Of a DNA stretch of 64,000 bases, positions 58,160-64,000 are shown in pieces; the first letter of the stretch is position 1; the number at the start of each line of letters is the position of its first letter. Both the position numbers and the translations under genes were made by a program. The DNA lies in NCBI GenBank assembly GCA_949825065.1, contig OX463854.1, positions 12,685,112 to 12,749,111 on the forward strand, read 5' to 3'. The notes under the pieces were generated by a model. That model was not told the origin of the DNA, searched no databases, and saw only the letters and a list, made by a program, of their open reading frames with translations. This stretch comes from Odontocerum albicorne (Eukaryota; Arthropoda; Insecta; Trichoptera; Odontoceridae).

Positions 58160-58596
58160 ACGCCGTTTGGGATCAGCAGATAGGACAGAGAAACAGACTT
58201 TTCTATCTTCCTAACATATTTCACTTATTCCACATCCATACATTTTCAAATACTCGTACGATTTATCTGACTTTGTACATTTCTTTCTTTCAAAAAATTG
58301 TTTATTTGATCTAACTATACTGTTCTTGGTCTTCCAGTCACATTTGCAATACATAATTGTTTTTCAGTATTTTTTCACTCATTCGTTTCACATGTCCAAC
58401 CCATCTAAGAGCTCCATTTTTCATCTTACTCAAAAAAGCAGCCTTAAGTTCATATTAAGTAATCACTATTTCGTTTTTTATCATAAATTATCACTCTATG
58501 TATTATTCTCAGTTCTACAGAGTTAATCTTGCTTTGATTGATATTTTTCCACGTCCACGTTCCACTTCCATACATGACACATTGGCTCTAAAATAC
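58160..58596 (-). mobile_element. LINE A fragment, RT C-terminus to ORF end
   Basis: The complement reads VMYGSGTWTWKNINQSKIN, SVELRIIHRVIIYDKKRN, then WVGHVKRMSE-like residues in broken frames, GRPRTV, LDQINNFLKERNVQSQI and KCMDVE, ending in SYLLIPNGVTV. Block order equals that at 46250. The 43-bp array starts directly upstream (in reading direction) of the YGSGTW block. Confidence 0.7.
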
Positions 58597-58890
58597 TGTC
58601 CGGTATACTGTATACATTTATCTACTGACGATTTAATATTGTCCGGTATACTGAATACATTTATCTACTGACGATTTAATATTGTCCGGTAATCTGTATA
58701 CATTTATCTTCTGACGATTTATTATATTGTCCGGTATACTGAATACATTTATCTACTGACGATTTAATATTGTCAGGTATACTGTACACATTTATCTACT
58801 GACGATTTAATATTGTCCGGTATACTGTATACATTTATCTACTGACGATTCAATATTGTCCGGTATACTGAATACATTTATCTATTGACG
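58597..58890 (-). repeat. 43-bp minisatellite, about 7 units
   Basis: The unit CTGTCCGGTATACTGTATAC ... CTGACGATTTAATA starts at 58597 and repeats every 43 bp (one unit 45). Its complement corresponds to the LINE A stretch just before the YGSETW block (a KCIQYTGQYF reading), so it arose from LINE coding DNA. Confidence 0.92.
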
Positions 58891-58899
58891 AAAGGTAGC

Positions 58900-59680
58900 T
58901 GTCTTTATAAATAATTTTTTACAAGATATGAACCTAAATTTCACATAATCCAATAAGCGGACTTGTAATACTAACAAAAAAATTTAAAACCTCCTCCTTC
59001 AAAATTTCGCGGTAAATTCCGTTTACGAATTTTGTGCTGTTTTGTCATTATTAAACACTTTGAGTCAGAACCTATTTAGACATTTGAACACAATATAATG
59101 ATAAATAAAGTTAAATATATAATATTTTCAATGAAATAAAAAAGTTGACTATTAAATCAGAACTGTTTTACTATGGTTGTTATTGCGACAGGATTTTGAG
59201 TACTTGGGCTTTCAGGATGAATGACGAGTGGAAAGGATTTATGTGAGCTCGTGAGTGTGGGTCTCTTCTTGTTGTTTTAATTTTGGATGTTTTTGTATTT
59301 GTGTTTCTGTGTGTTTTTCTTTTTTTTCTTCTTTTTTTTTGTTTTGAATTTGTTTTGATTTTTATTCTTATGATTGTGTGCGGTATATTGTGGGATGAAT
59401 ATTTTTGGTCTTTCTGGAGTGATAATGTGTGAGGAGTTGAGTTTCGCAAGATGTTTCCAGTTGTAGTTGAGTGTCACTGTTTGTCAGGTTGATGAGAGCG
59501 TGCAACGGTTTTTTTTTGGGTTTAACACATGTCTACATAAACAAGACTTGAGAAAAGCATAGATTGCACGAGAAAGAATTTGGTGTCAATATGCAAATAC
59601 ATATGCAACACCTTAATGAATCCTTAATACCTTCATTCATCATCATAACCATTAACATTTCTTCAAGAAGACATATATGC
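58900..59680. other. Intergenic, no feature recognised
   Basis: A strongly T/G-skewed stretch at 59200-59520 gives Lys/Thr-rich minus frames that look compositional. Confidence 0.35.
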
Positions 59681-59687
59681 CATTAGG

Positions 59688-59888
59688 ACCACCGTTGCTT
59701 CATTGGTACGACGGTTTTTTCCCAGCCCGAGGATTGTAGGTTCTATTTTCGTTAGAATCAATATTTTAAAAACGAATCTGATTTTCATTTAAGGTTGCTT
59801 CTTGCATGTTCATTGAAAAAGATTGCCACATGACAATAACCGCACTAGGTTGTACTGAATACAACGAAAGTAAAATACAATACAATAC
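59688..59888 (+). mobile_element. SINE-I copy, full length
   Basis: Head: CACCGTTGCTTCATTGGTAC (A box) and TGTAGGTTCTATTTTCG (B box). Body: AAAAAGATTGCCACATGACA, ATAACCGCACTAGGTTGTAC, TGAATACAACGAAAGTAA, then repeated AATACAAT. Good reference copy for this family. Confidence 0.8.
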
Positions 59889-59894
59889 CACAAA

Positions 59895-61260
59895 ACACAT
59901 CAATCCAGGCCTGTCCGATGTGTTGAGCCCTTAATAGGCCATTAAATGGCGCAGTCGCTAGCCGGTATCCTTAACGCGTTATTCAACCACCTCCACCAAC
60001 TCACCTTTATTGTTAAAGTAATACTCAAAAGGTGTATCTTCAATTACATTATATACATTTTCAATAAAAAAAAGGGGGAAAATCCTTTCTGGCAAACACC
60101 CCTTTGTTTAATTCACGTATCTTTCTTTGTTATTTGATATGACAAGCTCCACGCTGCTTTGCCTGTACGATAGCGGATTGCTTAGCTGACTGAAAGACAG
60201 TTATTACATTGTTGAAAACAACTACGCAGGGTTACTCCTCCTTGTATAAGGACTAAGAACAAGAATGTTTAATGGAATATGTTTTTTATGTAAACCAACT
60301 TAGTTTATTAAAAAAATCTTTTGGCGCTGGCTGCAAAGATCAAATAGATTTCGTTTGTGTCTGAAAAGAAAAGACATTTAGTAGGTATTATACTTTCATT
60401 TCTCTCATACAAATTGCTTTATTTTATTTTCACGTTTAACGTTTTCTTCTGTAATATGTTAATGTACATATAAAATTTTTAGCGAACGATATTATCGAAG
60501 CCTCCTAGTAGCGAGTATGATTGAAGAAAATAAATTGAAATTTTTCAAGATATTGCAAAATAAGACCGTCTGCAATAAATAGTATTTCTATCGAAATCTA
60601 CCTAAAACACCTTTTAATTAATAAGAGAAAACACTGAATTTTTTTTTTCAAAAAAAACCATCAAATTATGTTCGCTTTCATCTTAATTGAGATATTCGAA
60701 CATTTTATTCACATAAAAGTACACATCCCTACTAAGGAAACATAACGAAATTTGATAACTTAAGAACCACTATAATAAAAAAAACCCTTTTTGTAATAGA
60801 CAAAGAGAACATGTATCTTATTTATTCTATATAAGATACATTATTATTTATTTTATATTGAATACTTAGTCCTCCATATTTTTTATTCCTGGAGTCAAGA
60901 TTTCAAAGAGAGAGGAAAATCATTTTTTTAATAATGGTAGAAGAACTACACACTAAGTGACAATTTTATAAAAGATAATTTAAAAATCGTCGTTTTATTT
61001 TATATTAATACAATAATAAAACAATTGATTATAAAAGTGACGATGTGTAAGAATTTCGACCGATTTGTGTTATACAATAAGACGAAAACAAAACAAAAAT
61101 AAGTTTTAGTTTCGCTTAACCACCAGTCCTCAGAATCCAAAGAACTTTGTTCAATATTCTATCGTTTAACGTATATTTTCCTCTATGCAAGCATTATCAA
61201 AACATTCGTTAAATATTTTCATTATCATTTTTTCAAATGAATGTATTCATTCGTATTATC
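59895..61260. other. Intergenic, no gene called
   Basis: A hairpin AACACATC / GATGTGTT lies at 59895-59924. A GC-richer stretch 59930-60000 contains CGCGTTATTCAACCACC, similar to the possible hAT end at 45416. The rest is AT-rich. Confidence 0.35.
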
Positions 61261-61269
61261 TACCTCGAC

Positions 61270-61370
61270 CAGGGTTGCCAGATGTCCCTATTTGAGCGGG
61301 ACTGAACCCGAGTTCAATAGACAAATCCCGAGTTCCGGATTGCCTTTGACAACCCCGACGTAACGAAATT
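61270..61370 (+). mobile_element. Possible hAT terminus
   Basis: CCAGGGTTGCCAGATGTCCC followed by TATTTGAGCGGGACTGAAC looks like a hAT-type 5' end (CAGGGTTGCCAGA). No matching inverted end or transposase was found before the satellite begins at about 61800. Confidence 0.35.
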
Positions 61371-61799
61371 TGTATATGTTTTTGAATAAATGAACGGCAT
61401 ATTGCAGTCGTTTAGTTCAGTAAAAAGATGACACCTTTTATGAAAGCGCAGCTAGAACAATGTTACAGCAATGCACTGACGACACCAAAGCAAACCGTTT
61501 AAAATGTGACGCCAATATTTCTTTTGAAAGAGCGAAACAATACCTACAGAAATGGGTCGACTTCAAAAGTAACAAATTTCGATCCATTAAAGTCTCGCCC
61601 TAAAAACAAAACGTGAAATCCGAATTTTCGTTAATTGAATAATTAACAAAAGAATTTAATATCACTCGCCATATCGACCTTCTAAACGAAGATGTCAAAC
61701 ATTATGAAACAATTTTTTACTGAATATGACTAAAGCAAACGAGAAAAAAAAATAGATGAGAAATGGATAATGCTTTTAAATGATCTTATATATTTTTTA

Positions 61800-64000
61800 A
61801 AGATGAAAATTTGTATAAAATTGTGACCCACATATACATTCAACGATATAAAACATAAAACACCTAAGAAATTTGTATGGACATTTCTTAGAAATAGACG
61901 GAAACTTCACACTTTTCACTCAAAAAACTGCCACTGACTACTAAGATTCAGTAATATATGTTCAAAATCACGACAAAAAATATTATTTGTTCAACCAGTT
62001 TTCGTAGTTTTAGGCGCAAACCTCTGAATTTACGAAATAAAAATATTTTGCGTCAATATTTTTCAGTTTGAATGAATTAATTTACTTTTGACTAACTAAA
62101 AACCAATTTTTCGAACAGAAATGTCTAAATTATATTGATTCAATACACAACTGTAATAGAAATGTATTTTAATTAATTATGATATAAAACTTTAAAACCT
62201 GGTTAATTTATATGAACATTTGTTAGAAATCCACATTCCAATGCTATTCGCGAAAGAATATTTAGTCTAATAACGGGAGCGAAGAGAAAAAAGAGAAACA
62301 GATGATTATTAAAAACCGAAGAAGACGAATTAACAATCAAACAAAATTTTGATAACAATTGTAATGACTTCAGAAACATTTTATCTAGCAAAGATGGCGA
62401 ACATATTTTGCGAACATTTGTTAGAAATAGACGGACACTTCACACTTTTCACTCAAAAAACTGCCATTCACGACCAAGATAAAGGAATATATGTGCAAAA
62501 TTACGACAGAAATATTACTTGTTCAACCAGTTTTCGTATTTTTCGTCGCAACCTCATAATTTGCGAAATTTCAATATTTTGCGTCAGTATTTTTCAGTTT
62601 AAATGAACTTTATTACTTTTGACTAACTAAAAACCAATTTTCCGTACCGATCTGCTTGAATTATAATAAAACAACACACAACAGCGGTAGAAATGCATTG
62701 TCATTATTTATGATATAAAAATTTAAAAAACCTTAGAAATTTGTATGTCCATTTCTTAGAATTAGACGGAAACTTCATAATTTTCACTCGAAAAACTGCC
62801 ATTGACGACCAAGATTAAGAAATATATGTGCCAAATCCGGACAGAAATATTATGTGTTCAACCAGTTTACGTGATTTTCGTCGCAAACCTCTGATTTTGC
62901 GAAATTTCAATATTTTGCGTCAATATTTTACAGTTTGAATGAATTTTATTAATTTTGATAATTAAAAACCAATTTTTAGCATAGAAATGTTTTAATTATA
63001 ATAAATCAATACATGGCTGTGGTAGAAATGGATTGTCATTATTTATGATATAAAACATAAAAAACCTAAGAAATTTGTATGGACATTTCTTAGAAATAGA
63101 CGGAAACTTCACTATTTTCACTCGAAAAACTGCCATTGACGACCAAGATTAAGTAATATATGTGCAAAATCACGACAGAAATATTATTTGTTCGACCAGT
63201 TTTCGTATTTTTCGTAGCAAACCTCAGACTTTGCGAAATTTCAATGTTTTGCGTCAATATTTCTCAGTTTGAATGAATTTTATTAATTTTGACCAACTAA
63301 AAACCAATTATTCGAACAAAAATGTCTGAATTATAATGAGTCAATACACAACTGTAATAGAAACGTACTTTAATTTATTAGGATATAAAACTTTAAAACC
63401 TGGTTACTTTATATGAACATTAGTTAGAAATAGACGATAACTTCACACTTTTTACTCAAAAAACTTCCATTGACGACTAAGATTAAGTAATATATGTTCA
63501 AAATTACGACAAAAATATTGTTTGTTCAACCAGTTTTCGTATTTTTTGTCGAAAACCTCTGAATTTGCGAAATTTCAATATTTTGTGTCATTATTTTTCA
63601 GTTTAAACGAATTTTATTTCTTTGACTAACTAAAAACCAATTTTTCGTAACGAAATGACTTATTTATAATGAGTCAATACACAACTGTAATAGAAATGTA
63701 CTTTTATTAATTATGATATAAAACTTTAAAACCTGGTTACTTTATATAACCATTTGTGAAAAATAGACGAAAACTTTACATTTTTCGCTCAAAAAACTGC
63801 CATTGACGACTAAGGTTTAGTTATATATGTTCAGAATCACGACAGAAATATAATTTGTTCAACCAGTTTTTGTATTTTTCGTCGCAAACTTCTGAATTTT
63901 TCAGTTTGAAAGAATTTTATTACTTTTGACAACTAAACACCAATTTTTGTATTTTAATTAATTATGATATAAAACTTGAAAACCTGGTAAATTTATATGA
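61800..64000. repeat. ~335-bp satellite, at least 6 units, open at right edge
   Basis: GATATAAAA blocks fall at 61845, 62181, 62712, 63047, 63382, 63715 and 63964. Steps are 336, 335, 335 and 333 where no rearrangement occurred. One unit is longer by about 195 bp (insertion at 62231) and the last is shortened. Each unit also holds CACGACAGAAATATTA-like, TTCAACCAGTTTTCGT and ACTAACTAAAAACCAA blocks. Copies differ by roughly 10-15% by eye. No conserved reading frame exists across units. Confidence 0.88.
62231..62411. mobile_element. 181-bp insert in the satellite with 17-bp flanking repeats
   Basis: The satellite sequence GAACATTTGTTAGAAAT occurs at 62214-62230 and again at 62412-62428, and the normal unit continues only after the second copy. 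The intervening 181 bp has no counterpart in other units. A 17-bp duplication fits LINE-mediated insertion, though no poly(A) is visible and unequal exchange is also possible. Confidence 0.6.

Overview
This is a gene-poor, AT-rich stretch of an animal nuclear genome built almost entirely from decayed transposable elements, short interspersed repeats and tandem arrays. I recognise no intact host protein gene and no true tRNA or rRNA gene. Evidence for a metazoan is the mix of CR1/Jockey-like LINE fragments, a Ty3/gypsy LTR element, hAT and pogo/Tigger-like MITEs, Penelope-like terminal repeats and tRNA-derived SINEs. An arthropod seems most likely. The heavy use of the word TACGAGTA/TACTCGTA would fit a particular lineage (a parasitic copepod is one guess), but I cannot prove this from the window.

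Layout. 1-13 kb: a hAT MITE with an 8-bp target duplication, LINE remnants of four types, SINEs, and two clusters of a Penelope-like terminal repeat (one inverted pair, one direct pair). 13-20 kb: SINEs, a degenerate ~100-bp tandem repeat, a possible coding exon, a recurrent GC-module element, and a LINE whose C-terminal coding region has become a 61-bp tandem array. 20-28 kb: SINEs, hairpins, a 555-bp pogo/Tigger-type MITE and an 86-bp tandem array. 28.7-37 kb: the most informative block. A LINE (family A here) carries an antisense insertion of the GC-module element, and its C-terminal coding region is expanded into about 59 copies of a 37-bp unit. A Ty3/gypsy element (4785 bp, TSD GATG) then inserted into that array. 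The gypsy element is defective (in-frame stop in gag, frameshift before RT, most of pol and part of the 3' LTR deleted), but it keeps a textbook -1 ribosomal frameshift signal at the gag-pro junction. 37-59 kb: more LINE fragments, SINEs, a (TA)n tract, a possible solo LTR, a LINE ORF split by a nested insertion, and a 43-bp array again grown from family A LINE coding sequence. 61.8-64 kb: a ~335-bp satellite that runs off the right edge.

The recurring theme is that one LINE family has seeded several independent minisatellites from the last part of its reverse-transcriptase ORF, and that later elements use those arrays as landing sites. The names LINE A-F, SINE-I/II and R-element are labels local to this annotation. 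Boundaries of decayed repeats are approximate unless a target duplication is quoted. Everything was read by eye, without database search.
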